DNA of 64,000 bases from Hyphomicrobiales bacterium (GTDB taxonomy: Bacteria > Pseudomonadota > Alphaproteobacteria > Rhizobiales > Rhizobiaceae): the NCBI GenBank assembly GCA_900473805.1, contig UCMS01000006.1, positions 724,432 to 788,431 on the forward strand. The letters are read 5' to 3'. A model generated the notes under the pieces. It worked only from the letters and a program-made list of their open reading frames with translations. It was not told the DNA's origin and searched no databases. Of this stretch, positions 33,462-43,677 are shown piece after piece. Numbering within the stretch: position 1 is the first letter of the stretch; every line of letters starts with the position of its first letter. The position numbers and the translations under genes are program-made.

Positions 33462-34350
33462 GCCCTTCACCTATGATTACATGCGCAACGCCATTCTGGT
33501 GTCGGCGCTGGTTGGCGGCGTCTGTGGCTTCCTCTCGGCCTATCTCATGCTCAAGGGCTGGTCCCTGATCGGCGACGCGCTCTCCCATGCCATCGTGCCG
33601 GGTGTGGCCGGCGCCTATATGCTTGGCCTGCCTTTCGCCTTCGGCGCTTTTCTCTCCGGCGGCATGGCAGCCCTTACCATCCTTTTCTTAAATCAGCGCA
33701 CCAAGCTGAAGGAAGACGCGATCATCGGCCTGATCTTCACCTCCTTCTTCGGACTTGGCCTGTTCATGGTCTCGATCTCGCCCGTCTCCATCGACATCAA
33801 AACAATCGTGCTCGGCAACATCCTCGCGATCTCTCCCTCCGACACATTGCAGCTCGTTCTGATCGGCGGCGTCAGCCTGCTGGTTCTGACGCTGAAGTGG
33901 AAGGACCTGATGGTGACCTTCTTCGACGAGAACCATGCACGCTCGATCGGTCTCAAACCCGAACGGTTAAAGGTGATCTTCTTCACCCTGCTTGCCGCCT
34001 CCACCGTCGCCGCCATGCAGACGGTTGGCGCCTTCCTCGTCATCGCCATGGTCGTCACGCCAGGCGCCACCGCCTACCTTCTGACCGACCGCTTCCAGCG
34101 TCTGATCCTGCTGGCGCTTGGCATCGGTGCCAGCACCAGCTTCATCGGCGCCTATGCGAGCTATTTCCTCGACGGAGCCACCGGCGGCATCATCGTCGTC
34201 CTGCAAACGCTGATCTTCCTCGCAGCCTTTCTCTTTGCCCCGAAGCACGGCATGCTCGCCGCGCGCAGCCGTGCGCGCGAGGCGCTCCAGCCCATGCCTC
34301 AGGCAGCCGCGGCAGAGCCACATCGCCTGCCGGAGGAGCGCCCCGCATGA
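33442..34350 (+). CDS. sitC: manganese/iron ABC transporter permease SitC
   Basis: A 302-residue ABC-3 family permease with about eight hydrophobic helices. [46 protein letters not shown] is the usual N-terminal signature. ATG 33442 is preceded by GGGAG six bases away and overlaps the end of sitB by 20 bases. A hydrophilic tail ([16 protein letters not shown]) ends the protein. Two permeases in tandem distinguish Sit/Mnt systems from single-permease Znu systems. Confidence 0.94.
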   Translation: MLAILAEPFTYDYMRNAILVSALVGGVCGFLSAYLMLKGWSLIGDALSHAIVPGVAGAYMLGLPFAFGAFLSGGMAALTILFLNQRTKLKEDAIIGLIFTSFFGLGLFMVSISPVSIDIKTIVLGNILAISPSDTLQLVLIGGVSLLVLTLKWKDLMVTFFDENHARSIGLKPERLKVIFFTLLAASTVAAMQTVGAFLVIAMVVTPGATAYLLTDRFQRLILLALGIGASTSFIGAYASYFLDGATGGIIVVLQTLIFLAAFLFAPKHGMLAARSRAREALQPMPQAAAAEPHRLPEERPA

Positions 34351-35189
34351 GCGAAACCCTCGAACTCGCCCTCCTCCCCTTTCAGCTGCCCTTCATGCAG
34401 ACGGCGTTCATCGTCACGCTGATGATCGCGGTGCCGATGGCGCTTCTCTCCTGTTTGCTGGTGCTGAAAGGCTGGTCGCTGATGGGAGACGCCGTCTCCC
34501 ATGCCGTGCTTCCGGGCGTCGTCATTGCCTATATCGCCGGCATTCCGCTTGCCATCGGCGCCTTCGTCGCCGGCCTCTTCTGTGCGCTTCTGACCGGCTT
34601 CATTAAGGAGAACAGCCGCATCAAGGAAGACACGGTCCTCGGCATCGTCTTTTCCGGCATGTTCGGCTTGGGGCTCGTGCTTTATGTGCAGGTCGAAAGC
34701 TCCGTGCATCTCGACCACATCCTTTTCGGCGACATGCTAGGCATCCTGCCGTCGGACCTGATCGAGACGGGCCTGATCGCGCTTTTTGCAACGACCTTCC
34801 TCGTCCTCTTGCGCAAGGATCTTCTGGCCCACGCCTTCGATCCGCAGCATGCCCAGGCGATCGGCCTGTCCGTGCGCCTCCTGCATTACGGTCAGCTGGC
34901 CGTGCTTTCGCTCGTCGTCGTCGGCGCCCTGAAGGCCGTAGGCATCATCCTCTCGGTCGCGATGCTCGTCGCCCCCGGCGCGATCGCCTTCCTGCTGACC
35001 AAGCGCTATGCGACGATGCTCGTCACGGCCGTCATCGTCGCCGTCACCTCCTCGCTCGCAGGCATCTATCTGAGTTTCTTCATCGACAGTGCGCCCGCCC
35101 CGACCATCGTGCTGATCATGAGCGGCATCTTTGTCGTGACTTTCCTGATCGGCCAGATGCGAAACCGAAAGACGGAAGCGAGCGCCTAA
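34347..35189 (+). CDS. sitD: manganese/iron ABC transporter permease SitD
   Basis: A 280-residue ABC-3 permease similar in layout to SitC (QTAFIVTLMIAVPMALLSCLLVLKGWSLMGDAVSHAVLPGVVIAY). ATG 34347 overlaps the sitC stop by four bases and has GGAG upstream, so the real gene starts here although the frame is open further back. The last four bases overlap the end of the convergent EamA gene; no terminator fits between them. Confidence 0.94.
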   Translation: MSETLELALLPFQLPFMQTAFIVTLMIAVPMALLSCLLVLKGWSLMGDAVSHAVLPGVVIAYIAGIPLAIGAFVAGLFCALLTGFIKENSRIKEDTVLGIVFSGMFGLGLVLYVQVESSVHLDHILFGDMLGILPSDLIETGLIALFATTFLVLLRKDLLAHAFDPQHAQAIGLSVRLLHYGQLAVLSLVVVGALKAVGIILSVAMLVAPGAIAFLLTKRYATMLVTAVIVAVTSSLAGIYLSFFIDSAPAPTIVLIMSGIFVVTFLIGQMRNRKTEASA

Positions 35190-36082
35190 ACGCGGCCGAC
35201 TTCCTCGGCCCGCCGTGCCCGCCGCGACACCACCCATTCCCGCCAGACGGTGAAAAGCCCTGCGCCGACGACGAGGACAGCCCCAACCACCGTGTTCCAG
35301 CGCAGGATCTCGCCGAACACAGTGACCGCGATCATGGCGCCCAGCACCAACTGCCAATAGGAGATCGGCTGCACGATCACGGCGTCGAGGTTCTCATAGG
35401 CCTTGATCAGCGAGAGATGGCCGATGATGCCCGTGCAGCAAAGCCCGATCATCAGCCCCCAGCCCGCAGGCGTGAACGGCGTCCAGAAATAGGGCCCGAG
35501 CAGGTTGGAACCGATGAAACCGACGATCGCCAGATAAAAGAAGCTGGTCGATGGCTGATCGTCGCGGCTGACCAGCCGCGTGGCGATGCCATAGACGGCG
35601 CCCATGACAGCGCATATCAGCGGCAGCCAGATATAGGCGTTGAAGCTGTCACCGGTCGGCGCCAGCATGATCACCACGCCGACTAGACCGAACAGGATCG
35701 CCGTCCATCGCCGCCAGCCGACTTTTTCGCCGAGGATCGGCATGGAGAGAAGCGCGACAAAGATCGGCCCAGCCGCAAAAATCGCCTGGCTCTGGGCAAG
35801 CCCCACCTTGGTAAAGGCGACAATTGACACCAAAATCTGCGTGAACAAGAGAAGACCGCGCAGGATCTGCAGGAAAGGTCGCTTTGTATTGACTGCGGCG
35901 CGCAGGCCACCGCTTGAACGCAGCGCCAGAAAGAGGGCAAAGGCAACGAAGGCCCAATAGCGGACCATGGCCACCTGCACAGGCGAATGGGTGGCGCCCA
36001 AATGCTTGGAGAGCCCGTCCTGAATGGCGAATACGGAAAACGCGAGAAAAGTGAAGAGATAGCCGAGCGGCGTCGATTTCAT
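35186..36082 (-). CDS. EamA/DMT-family permease
   Basis: A 298-residue protein with about ten transmembrane helices arranged as two EamA repeats (GYLFTFLAFSVFAIQDGLSKHLG at the start of the first, AVYGIATRLVSRDDQPSTSFFY in the second), with a basic C-terminus. Drug/metabolite transporters of this type export amino acids, nucleotides or metabolites; no substrate can be assigned. It is divergent from a LysR regulator 172 bases away, which probably controls it. Confidence 0.9.
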   Translation of the reverse strand: MKSTPLGYLFTFLAFSVFAIQDGLSKHLGATHSPVQVAMVRYWAFVAFALFLALRSSGGLRAAVNTKRPFLQILRGLLLFTQILVSIVAFTKVGLAQSQAIFAAGPIFVALLSMPILGEKVGWRRWTAILFGLVGVVIMLAPTGDSFNAYIWLPLICAVMGAVYGIATRLVSRDDQPSTSFFYLAIVGFIGSNLLGPYFWTPFTPAGWGLMIGLCCTGIIGHLSLIKAYENLDAVIVQPISYWQLVLGAMIAVTVFGEILRWNTVVGAVLVVGAGLFTVWREWVVSRRARRAEEVGRV

Positions 36083-36254
36083 GGTGTCGAAGGAAGCTTT
36101 GCACGAGAGAGAAACCGTGGACGAACCAACGGCGCGGCCATTTGATCCTACACTCTGACCGCGCGTTGCCTAGTGCAGTTTTGCACAGCTGCCTTGCAAC
36201 CTGACAACCTCAGGCGCAAGACCCCGGCGGCTGCCTTGCTTCACAACAGGGGCC

Positions 36255-37178
36255 ATGCTTCAAAAGGTCATGGCTTTCACATTCCGTCAGTTGCAGTATT
36301 TCGTCGCCGTCGCCGAGCAGGGTTCGGTCACGCGCGCGGCCCAGAACCTCTCAATTTCACAATCCTCGGTGACAGAAGCGATCAAGGAACTTGAGGGCGA
36401 TCTCGGCGTCGAACTTTTCGAGCGCCACCCCCGCGGCCTGACGATCACCTATAACGGCCACCAGTTCCTCCGCCACGCGACGAAGATCCTGGCGAGTGTA
36501 TCCGACGCCCGCAACGTCTTCACCGAAACCCAGACGAGCACCGGCGGCACGCTCAACATTGGGGTTACCTCGCTGGTTGCCGGCTACGTTCTATCGGATC
36601 TGCTCGCCCGCTATCGCCGCGCCTGTCCCGGCGTCGAGGTCTCGGCGATCGAGGACAACGGCTCCTATCTCGAACACCTGCTGATCGGCGGTGAACTCGA
36701 TGTCGCCGTCATGGTCATCTCCAACCTGCGCGACCGCATGGCGCTGCAGGCAGAAATCCTGGAAACCTCGCCCTACCGCCTCTGGCTGCCCATCGGCCAT
36801 CCCCTGGTTTCGGCCGACATCATCTCCGTGCAGGACATCGCCCGCGAACCGCTGATCATGCTGACGGTCGATGAAATCGAGGAGAACACCGGCAAGCTGC
36901 TCTCGGCCCTCGGTGCCCGCCCGCATGTCGCCTTCCGCACCCGCTCGGTCGAGGCCGTCCGCAGCCTGGTCGCGACCGGTGCGGGCGTGGCTCTGTTGCC
37001 GGATCTCGTCTACCGCCCCTGGTCGCTGGAAGGCGACCGGATCGAAAGCCGCGACGTCTCGGGCGCACTTCCGGTGGTGCAGGTCGGCATGGTCTGGCGC
37101 AAGGGATCAAGCCTGCCGCAGGCGGCACGGGACTTTGTGGGGATTGCGGAGGCGAGTCGGAGTGGAAGGGTGAGGTAA
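36255..37178 (+). CDS. LysR-family transcriptional regulator
   Basis: A 307-residue LysR protein. The winged helix reads FRQLQYFVAVAEQGSVTRAAQNLSISQSSVTEAIKELEGDLGVELFERHPRGLTIT, followed by the type-II periplasmic-binding-like effector domain. ATG 36255 or ATG 36270 could be the start; neither has a clearly better ribosome binding site. It is divergent from the EamA permease gene and likely regulates it, which is the usual LysR arrangement. The ligand is unknown. A palindromic element follows 16 bases after the stop. Confidence 0.9.
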   Translation: MLQKVMAFTFRQLQYFVAVAEQGSVTRAAQNLSISQSSVTEAIKELEGDLGVELFERHPRGLTITYNGHQFLRHATKILASVSDARNVFTETQTSTGGTLNIGVTSLVAGYVLSDLLARYRRACPGVEVSAIEDNGSYLEHLLIGGELDVAVMVISNLRDRMALQAEILETSPYRLWLPIGHPLVSADIISVQDIAREPLIMLTVDEIEENTGKLLSALGARPHVAFRTRSVEAVRSLVATGAGVALLPDLVYRPWSLEGDRIESRDVSGALPVVQVGMVWRKGSSLPQAARDFVGIAEASRSGRVR

Positions 37179-37193
37179 TCACCTGCAGCAACC

Positions 37194-37310
37194 GCCCCTC
37201 ATCCCCCTGCCGGGACCTTCTCCCCGCAAGCGGGGAGAAGGCGGGAACGGCGGCCACGGTGCCCTTCTCCCCGTTCACGGGGAGAAGGTGGCGGCAGCCG
37301 GATGAGGGGC
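37194..37310. repeat. palindromic element downstream of the LysR gene
   Basis: GCCCCTCATCC at the left and GGATGAGGGGC at the right are inverted. Inside are CCTTCTCCCC/GGGGAGAAGG hairpins twice. It is the same family as 16147-16259. It occupies much of the gap before the binding-protein gene; the rest (37311-37462) holds only a small GGCCGC/GCGGCC hairpin at 37424-37441. Confidence 0.82.
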
Positions 37311-37462
37311 AATCACCAAACGTCGGCTAAACCACCCTGCCATCGGAAAAACCGATACCACCATTCTGACGAATGAATTTGCGAATGCGGTTAATTCACG
37401 GCAACTTTCTCTCCGGGAACAATGGCCGCAAAAACGCGGCCTCACAAACGGGAGACCTCGCG

Positions 37463-38620
37463 ATGAAGTCGATATTGAAATCCTGCACCGTCCTCGCCTC
37501 CGTACTGAGTTTGACCACCGCCGCCGTGGCTCAGGAGCCGCTGAAGGAACTCGGACCGGGCGAAGGCGCCCTCTCCATCGTCGCCTGGGCCGGCTATATC
37601 GAGCGCGGCGAGACCGACAAGAACTATGACTGGGTTACCGAATTCGAGAAGAAGACCGGCTGCATGGTCTCGGTGAAGACCGCCGCCACCTCGGACGAAA
37701 TGGTCGCTCTGATGAACGAAGGCGGCTTCGACCTCGTCACCGCGTCGGGCGATGCGTCGCTGCGTCTCGTTGCCGGCAAGCGCGTCCAGCCGATCAACAC
37801 GGCACTCATTCCCTCCTGGAGCACCATCGACGAGCGTCTGCAGAACGCCCCTTGGCACACCAAGGACGGCGTTCACTACGGCACGCCCTACGTCTGGGGC
37901 GCCAACGTCCTGATGTACAACACCGACGTCTTCAAGGGCGAAGCACCGAAGAGCTGGAAGGTCGTCTTTGAGGAAATGGACCTGCCCGACGGCAAGTCCA
38001 ACAAGGGCCGCGTCCAGGCCTATGACGGACCGATCTACGTTGCCGATGCCGCCCTCTACTTGATGGCGCACAAACCCGAACTCGGCATCAAGGACCCCTA
38101 CGAACTGAACGAAGAGCAGTACAAGGCCGCCCTCGACCTGCTGCGCGGCCAGCGCCAGCTCGTTGGCCGCTATTGGCACGACGCCATGATCCAGATCGAC
38201 GACTTCAAGAACGAAGGCGTCGCCGCCTCGGGCTCCTGGCCCTTCCAGGTCAACCTGATGAAGGCAGAAGGGGCAAAGATCGACTCCACCTTCCCGGAGG
38301 AAGGCGTGACCGGCTGGGCCGACACCACCATGCTGCATGCCGAAAGCGAACACCCCAACTGCGCCTATATGTGGATGGAGCACTCGCTTTCGCCGAAGGT
38401 CCAGGGTGACGTTTCCGCATGGTTCGGCACGGTTCCCTCCGTTCCCGCCGCGTGTAAGGGCAATGCGCTCTATGGCGACGAGGGCTGCAAGACCAACGGC
38501 TTCGAGAACTTCGACAAGATCAAGTTCTGGCGCACGCCCACTTCAAAGTGCAGCCAGGGCGAATGCGTGCCCTATCACCGCTGGGTCTCCGACTACATCG
38601 GCGTGATCGGCGGACGGTAA
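37463..38620 (+). CDS. periplasmic polyamine-type (PotD/YdcS-like) binding protein
   Basis: A 385-residue extracellular solute-binding protein. Signal peptide MKSILKSCTVLASVLSLTTAAVA, mature N-terminus near QEPLKELG. The mature part has SIVAWAGYIERG and GFDLVTASGDASLRL, and YGTPYVWGANVLMYNTDVF, which resemble putrescine/spermidine binding proteins. ATG 37463 has GGGAG nearby; the frame extends upstream to 37373 without support. Next come an ATPase, two permeases and a PatD-like aldehyde dehydrogenase, as in E. coli ydcSTUVW. Putrescine or a related amine is therefore the probable substrate. Confidence 0.88.
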   Translation: MKSILKSCTVLASVLSLTTAAVAQEPLKELGPGEGALSIVAWAGYIERGETDKNYDWVTEFEKKTGCMVSVKTAATSDEMVALMNEGGFDLVTASGDASLRLVAGKRVQPINTALIPSWSTIDERLQNAPWHTKDGVHYGTPYVWGANVLMYNTDVFKGEAPKSWKVVFEEMDLPDGKSNKGRVQAYDGPIYVADAALYLMAHKPELGIKDPYELNEEQYKAALDLLRGQRQLVGRYWHDAMIQIDDFKNEGVAASGSWPFQVNLMKAEGAKIDSTFPEEGVTGWADTTMLHAESEHPNCAYMWMEHSLSPKVQGDVSAWFGTVPSVPAACKGNALYGDEGCKTNGFENFDKIKFWRTPTSKCSQGECVPYHRWVSDYIGVIGGR

Positions 38621-38623
38621 CAT

Positions 38624-38751
38624 CCCACCTCCCCCTTGAGGGGGGAGGTCGCGCGGAACGCGCGGGTGGGGGTGATCAACTGCACCTCGAAACACTGAGG
38701 GTCACCCCACCCCGGACCTTCGGTCCGACCCTCCCCCTCAAGGGGAGGGTG
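38624..38751. repeat. palindromic elements inside the polyamine ABC operon
   Basis: Two modules: the left (38624 to about 38673: CACCTCCCCCTTGAGGGGG ... GCGCGGAACGCGC ... GTGGGGGTG) is the inverted form of 5816-5866, and the right (ending 38751) is the reverse complement of 16089-16137. The element lies between the binding-protein stop and the ATPase start, and could lower expression of the membrane genes relative to the binding protein. Confidence 0.83.
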
Positions 38752-38802
38752 TAGGCCCCCGCTGGCGTTTTGCCGGCACCTTACTGAAATTCTGGAGCCC
38801 CC

Positions 38803-39792
38803 ATGACCGCAGCCGTCTCCTTCTCGAAGGTCTCGCGCCATTTCGGCAGCGTCAAAGCCGTTGACAGTGTCGATCTCACGGTCGCACCCGGCGAGTTTTT
38901 CGCCATGCTCGGCCCCTCCGGCTCCGGCAAGACGACCTGCCTGCGTCTGATCGCTGGCTTCGAACAGCCGACGTCTGGCCACATCGAAATTTTCGGTGAG
39001 ACCGCCGAGGGCGTGCCGCCCTATCGCCGCAACGTCAACACGGTGTTCCAGGACTACGCCCTCTTCCCGCACCTGAACATTCTCGATAACGTCGCCTATG
39101 GCCTGATGGTCAAAGGCGTGGCCAAGGCCGAGCGTCACCGCGAAGCCGAGAAGGCGCTGGAGATGGTGAAGCTGCCAGGTTACGGCGCCCGTAAGCCCGG
39201 GCAGCTCTCCGGTGGCCAGCGCCAGCGCGTGGCGCTGGCCCGGGCGCTGGTCAATAAGCCGAAGGTGCTGCTGCTCGACGAGCCTCTCGGCGCGCTGGAC
39301 TTGAAGCTGCGCGAACAGATGCAGGAGGAGCTGAAGAGCCTGCAGAGGTCGCTCGGTATTACCTTCGTCTTCGTCACCCACGACCAGGGAGAAGCCCTTT
39401 CCATGGCCGACCGCGTCGCCGTCTTCAACGAGGGCAAGATCGTTCAGGCCGGCACGCCCTTCGAAATCTACAACCAGCCCCGTACCCGTTTCGTCGCTGA
39501 CTTCGTCGGTTCATCCAATGTCATCGCACCGGACGCGATGAAGGCGCTTGGCGGTGAAGCCCGCTGGACGAGCCTGCGCCCCGAAGCGATCCGCATCGTC
39601 TCCGAAGGCGGCATCGACGCGACAGTCCGCTCGACCAGCTTCCTCGGTGCCTCGACCAAGCTTTTCGTCGACACGGCCGTGACAGCCCTCACCGTCTCGC
39701 TTCCCGCCGGCCAACCGGGACCGCAGGCCGGCGAAAGCATCCGCATCGCCTGGTCGCCCGCCGACCCGCACTATATGGAGGAGGCCGCATGA
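38803..39792 (+). CDS. PotA/YdcT-like ABC transporter ATPase
   Basis: A 329-residue ATPase: Walker A GPSGSGKTTCLRLIAGFE, Q-loop VFQDYALFPHLNILDN, signature LSGGQRQRVALARAL, Walker B VLLLDEPLGALDLKLR and a TOBE domain at about residues 235-325. Family length. It overlaps the first permease gene by four bases, so the two are translationally coupled. It powers import of the amine bound by the upstream periplasmic protein. Confidence 0.94.
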   Translation: MTAAVSFSKVSRHFGSVKAVDSVDLTVAPGEFFAMLGPSGSGKTTCLRLIAGFEQPTSGHIEIFGETAEGVPPYRRNVNTVFQDYALFPHLNILDNVAYGLMVKGVAKAERHREAEKALEMVKLPGYGARKPGQLSGGQRQRVALARALVNKPKVLLLDEPLGALDLKLREQMQEELKSLQRSLGITFVFVTHDQGEALSMADRVAVFNEGKIVQAGTPFEIYNQPRTRFVADFVGSSNVIAPDAMKALGGEARWTSLRPEAIRIVSEGGIDATVRSTSFLGASTKLFVDTAVTALTVSLPAGQPGPQAGESIRIAWSPADPHYMEEAA

Positions 39793-40739
39793 CGGCGATC
39801 TCCGCACCCGCCATCACCCCTGGGCGTCAGGGCCCGATGGGGCGGCTCTCGGATCTCTTCTGGCGGCGTCCCAACCTGCTGCTGGTTTTGATGCTGGTGC
39901 CGCCCCTGCTCTGGCTTGGCATCATCTATGTCGGCTCGCTCCTCGCTTTGCTGCTGCAAAGCTTCTTCTCGATCGACGAGTTCTCGGGCCTGATCAATTA
40001 CGAGTTCACGCTGGCAACCTATGGCCAACTGCTGCAGCCGGCGAATTTCGATATCATCCTGCGCACGCTCTTGATGTCGGCCGCCGTCACGCTCGCCTCC
40101 GCCGTCATCGCCTTCCCGATCGCCTATTATGCAGCCCGTTATGCCAAGGGCCGCTGGAAGGCCGTCTTCTATCTCGGCATCATGCTGCCGCTCTGGTCCA
40201 GTTACCTCGTCAAGGTCTATGCCTGGAAGCTGATCCTCGCCAAGGAAGGCATCCTGAACTGGATTTTCGCGAAACTGCACCTCACCTGGCTACTCGACGG
40301 CATACTGGCCATCCCGGTTATCGGTGGCAATTCGTTGTCGATCAGCTACATCGGCACCTTCATCGTCTTCGTCTATGTCTGGCTGCCCTTCATGATCCTG
40401 CCGACCCAGGCCGCCCTTGAGCGCGTGCCCGGCAACCTCGTCGAGGCCTCCGGCGATCTCGGCGCCGACCCGCGCCAGACCTTCCGCCACGTGCTCTTTC
40501 CCTTGGCGCTCCCTGGCATCGTCGCCGGCTCGATCTTCACCTTTTCGCTGACCATGGGCGATTACATCATCCCACAGATCGTCGGAACATCGCGCCTCTT
40601 CATCGGCCAGGCCGTCTATGCCCAGCAGGGCACCGCCGGCAACATTCCGCTTGCTGCTGCCTTCTCGGTCGTGCCGATCGTCATCATGGGCATTTATCTC
40701 ACCATCGCCAAACGCATGGGGGCCTTCGATGCACTCTGA
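39789..40739 (+). CDS. polyamine-type ABC transporter permease (PotB/YdcU-like)
   Basis: A 316-residue inner-membrane protein with six main helices. The EAA-type loop reads [52 protein letters not shown] is the first helix after a basic cytoplasmic N-terminus. It overlaps the ATPase gene by four bases and the next permease gene by eleven. Confidence 0.93.
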   Translation: MTAISAPAITPGRQGPMGRLSDLFWRRPNLLLVLMLVPPLLWLGIIYVGSLLALLLQSFFSIDEFSGLINYEFTLATYGQLLQPANFDIILRTLLMSAAVTLASAVIAFPIAYYAARYAKGRWKAVFYLGIMLPLWSSYLVKVYAWKLILAKEGILNWIFAKLHLTWLLDGILAIPVIGGNSLSISYIGTFIVFVYVWLPFMILPTQAALERVPGNLVEASGDLGADPRQTFRHVLFPLALPGIVAGSIFTFSLTMGDYIIPQIVGTSRLFIGQAVYAQQGTAGNIPLAAAFSVVPIVIMGIYLTIAKRMGAFDAL

Positions 40740-41544
40740 TCGTTCCCAGTCGGCTGGCTTTGGTCTCAAGTTTGCAGCCGGCCTCGGCCTTGCATTCCTG
40801 CATCTGCCGATCCTCCTGATCTTCGTCTATGCCTTCACTACAGAGGAAAAGAGCTTCCAGTGGCCGCCACCGGGCTTCACGCTTCAGTGGTTCGGCGTCG
40901 CCTGGAACCGCCCGGACATCTGGGAAGCGCTGACGCTGTCGGTCAAGGTTGCGAGCATCGCAACGGTGATTGCGCTGGTGCTGGGCACGCTCGCCGCCGC
41001 TGCCGTCGCCCGCACGAAATTCTTCGGCCGCGAAGTCATCTCGCTTCTGGTGATCCTGCCGATCGCGCTGCCCGGCATTATCACCGGCATCGCGCTTCGC
41101 TCGGCATTTTCGATTGCCGACATCCCCTTCTCCTTCTGGACGATCATCCTCGGCCACGCGACCTTCTGCGTCGTCGTCGTCTACAACAATGCGGTCGCCC
41201 GCTTCCGCCGCACCTCGGGTTCGCTGATCGAGGCGTCGATGGACCTTGGCGCCGATGGCTTCCAGACGTTTCGACATATCATCCTGCCGAACATCGCAAC
41301 GGCATTGCTCGCTGGCGGCATGCTCGCCTTTGCACTGTCCTTCGACGAGGTCATCGTCACCACCTTTACCGCCGGTCAGCAGTCGACACTGCCGATCTGG
41401 ATGCTGGAAGAACTGATCCGCCCCCGTCAGCGCCCGGTTACAAATGTGGTCGCGATGGTTGTCGTGATCGTCACCTTCCTACCCATTCTCGCGGCTTACT
41501 ATCTGACCCGCGATACCGACCAGATCGCCGGCAGCGGCAAATGA
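40729..41544 (+). CDS. polyamine-type ABC transporter permease (PotC/YdcV-like)
   Basis: A 271-residue permease with about six helices and the EAA loop [27 protein letters not shown] 40729 starts [12 protein letters not shown] inside the end of the previous gene. [40 protein letters not shown] is typical of PotC relatives. It completes the transporter; the aldehyde dehydrogenase gene begins 66 bases later. Confidence 0.93.
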   Translation: MHSDRSQSAGFGLKFAAGLGLAFLHLPILLIFVYAFTTEEKSFQWPPPGFTLQWFGVAWNRPDIWEALTLSVKVASIATVIALVLGTLAAAAVARTKFFGREVISLLVILPIALPGIITGIALRSAFSIADIPFSFWTIILGHATFCVVVVYNNAVARFRRTSGSLIEASMDLGADGFQTFRHIILPNIATALLAGGMLAFALSFDEVIVTTFTAGQQSTLPIWMLEELIRPRQRPVTNVVAMVVVIVTFLPILAAYYLTRDTDQIAGSGK

Positions 41545-41610
41545 ACCACCGGCGCCGCCTCGTGATGCGGGGCGCTGTCGCAATTGAAGTGTAATAAAAG
41601 GGAGAACGAC

Positions 41611-43035
41611 ATGGATACCCAGATGCTGATCGGCGGCAAGTTCGAAGCCGGATCCGAGACGGAAGAGAAGATCCTGAACCCCAAGACCGGCGAGGGCATC
41701 GTTGATCTCCCGGAAGCCTCGATCGCCCAGGTCGAAGCCGCCGTCGACGCTGCCGAAGCCGCATTCACCACCTGGTCGCAGACCACGCCTGGTCAGCGAT
41801 CGGCCTACCTGCTCGCCATCGCCGACGCAATCGAAAAGGACGCCGCCGCCTTCGCTGCATTGGAGAGCCTGAACTGCGGCAAGCCGATCAATGCCGTCCT
41901 CAACGATGAAATCCCGGCGGTCGTCGATTGCTACCGCTTCTTCGCCGGAGCAATCCGCACGCTGCAGGCGCCCGTTTCCGGCGAATACCTCCCAGGCTTC
42001 ACCTCGATGATCCGCCGCGATGCGGTCGGCGTCATCGGCTCGATCGCGCCGTGGAATTATCCGCTGATGATGATGGCCTGGAAGCTCGCACCCGCACTCG
42101 CCGGCGGCAACACCATTGTTTTCAAGCCGTCGGAACAGACGCCGCTGACGGCGCTGAAGCTTGCCAAGGTCATGGGCGACATCCTGCCGGAAGGCGTGAT
42201 CAACGTCGTGCTCGGCCGTGGCGAAAGTGTCGGCAATGCGCTCATCAACAACCCGAAGATATCGATGGTCTCGATCACGGGCGATATCGCCACCGGTAAG
42301 AAGGTGCTGACGGCGGCCGCCAAGACGGTGAAGCGAACCCACCTGGAGCTCGGCGGCAAGGCGCCCGTCATCATTCACGACGATGCCGACATCGACGCCG
42401 CCGTCGCTGCAATCCGCACCTTTGGCTATTACAATGCCGGCCAGGACTGCACCGCCGCCTGCCGTATCTACGCATCGGACAAAATCTACGACCGCTTCGT
42501 CGCCGATCTTGCCAGCGCCGTATCGACCATCAAATTCAATCAGGCCGACGATGCCGAGAACGAGATCGGCCCTCTGATCTCCAAGCGCCAGCGCGACCGC
42601 GTTGAAAGCTTCGTCACGCGCGCGGCCGAACACAAGCACATGGAAGTGGTCACCGGCGGCAAGCTCGGCTCGGACAAGGGCTTTTTCTACACGCCAACCG
42701 TCATTGCTGGCGCGACTCAAGACGACGAGATTGTTCGCCGCGAAGTCTTCGGACCCGTCGTCTCCGTCACCCGCTTCTCCGACGCCGACCAGGCCGTTGT
42801 CTGGGCCAATGACAGCGACTACGGCCTTGCCTCCTCGGTCTGGACCAAGGACATTTCCCGCGCCATGCAGACCGCCGCCAAGCTGCGTTACGGCTGCACC
42901 TGGATCAACACCCACTTCATGCTCTGCAATGAAATGCCCCATGGCGGCATGAAGCAGTCGGGCTATGGCAAGGATCTGTCACTCTACTCGCTGGAGGATT
43001 ACACGACCGTCCGCCACGTTATGATCGCGCACTAA
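41611..43035 (+). CDS. patD: gamma-aminobutyraldehyde dehydrogenase
   Basis: A 474-residue NAD-dependent aldehyde dehydrogenase. It follows the E. coli PatD/YdcW sequence closely: [45 protein letters not shown], catalytic Glu in [10 protein letters not shown], nucleophile Cys in [15 protein letters not shown], and [30 protein letters not shown] at the end. It oxidises 4-aminobutanal to 4-aminobutyrate in putrescine breakdown. ATG 41611 has GGGAG seven bases upstream. Last gene of the transporter operon. No putrescine aminotransferase is present here. Confidence 0.93.
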   Translation: MDTQMLIGGKFEAGSETEEKILNPKTGEGIVDLPEASIAQVEAAVDAAEAAFTTWSQTTPGQRSAYLLAIADAIEKDAAAFAALESLNCGKPINAVLNDEIPAVVDCYRFFAGAIRTLQAPVSGEYLPGFTSMIRRDAVGVIGSIAPWNYPLMMMAWKLAPALAGGNTIVFKPSEQTPLTALKLAKVMGDILPEGVINVVLGRGESVGNALINNPKISMVSITGDIATGKKVLTAAAKTVKRTHLELGGKAPVIIHDDADIDAAVAAIRTFGYYNAGQDCTAACRIYASDKIYDRFVADLASAVSTIKFNQADDAENEIGPLISKRQRDRVESFVTRAAEHKHMEVVTGGKLGSDKGFFYTPTVIAGATQDDEIVRREVFGPVVSVTRFSDADQAVVWANDSDYGLASSVWTKDISRAMQTAAKLRYGCTWINTHFMLCNEMPHGGMKQSGYGKDLSLYSLEDYTTVRHVMIAH

Positions 43036-43067
43036 GACAAAGTCGCATCCCTTCCATGCTGCGCAAA

Positions 43068-43104
43068 CATCCTCGTCCCAGGTATCAACCGGAGGACGAG
43101 GATG
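43068..43104 (+). terminator. hairpin downstream of patD
   Basis: An 11-bp perfect stem CATCCTCGTCC/GGACGAGGATG (43068-43078 and 43094-43104) with a 15-base loop lies 33 bases after the patD stop. No U-run follows, so it is a structured 3' end or rho-dependent stop rather than a classical terminator. Confidence 0.4.
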
Positions 43105-43195
43105 ATGATTTGGAGCGCCTGTTTACCCTGACAGACCAAACCGGTGGCACCCCACCGCTCTCCTTCGTATCATGGCGCGGAATCAGGAGAACGAG

Positions 43196-43666
43196 ATGCG
43201 CTGCGATCAAAAAGGCTTGAGACCCGGCTACGGCAAGATCGCCATCATGGCTGTCGCGCTGGCGTCAGCGACGCTCCCCCTGAATAGCTCGGCATACGCT
43301 GAAGACCCCCAGGTCATTCCCGCTCCCAATCTCGATGGCAGCGGAGCGACCATGGACACCTACCTCTGGCACGTCCGAGGGCTTCCCCCTGGCCAACGCC
43401 TGGCCGTCTATTCCGGCGCCGGCCCAAATTTCAGGATCATCCACGGGCTCGACGAGGGCGAGCCGATCGAAAGGCTGACCTGCAAGGACAGCCGTGGCGG
43501 CTACTGGTGCCGCATCGCCACCGTCACACGCCCCCGGATATCCGGCTGGGTCGACGGCCGGTTCCTGTTGGAAGAAGCCGGATTTGCCCCGCCTGACGAT
43601 ATCCGAAATCCATCCTTCGAACCGGAGATTGTTATCGATCCTTTCCGGAAACCGAGACGGCCCTGA
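43196..43666 (+). CDS. secreted SH3-domain protein
   Basis: A 156-residue protein with a signal peptide (GKIAIMAVALASATLPLNSSAYA, cleavage before EDPQV). A bacterial SH3-like fold follows (LAVYSGAGPNFRIIHGLDEGEPIERLTCKDSRGGYWCRIATVTRPRISGWVDGRFL). The two Cys of TCKDSRGGYWC may form a disulfide. AGGAG six bases before ATG 43196 fixes the start. Exported SH3b proteins usually bind cell-wall peptides or act in envelope assembly; a specific role is unknown. Confidence 0.82.
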   Translation: MRCDQKGLRPGYGKIAIMAVALASATLPLNSSAYAEDPQVIPAPNLDGSGATMDTYLWHVRGLPPGQRLAVYSGAGPNFRIIHGLDEGEPIERLTCKDSRGGYWCRIATVTRPRISGWVDGRFLLEEAGFAPPDDIRNPSFEPEIVIDPFRKPRRP

Positions 43667-43677
43667 GGCGCAAGCCG

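Noticed and set aside
36083..36254. Specific LysR box between the EamA and LysR genes
   Set aside because: Several T-N11-A patterns exist by chance; none has convincing dyad symmetry.
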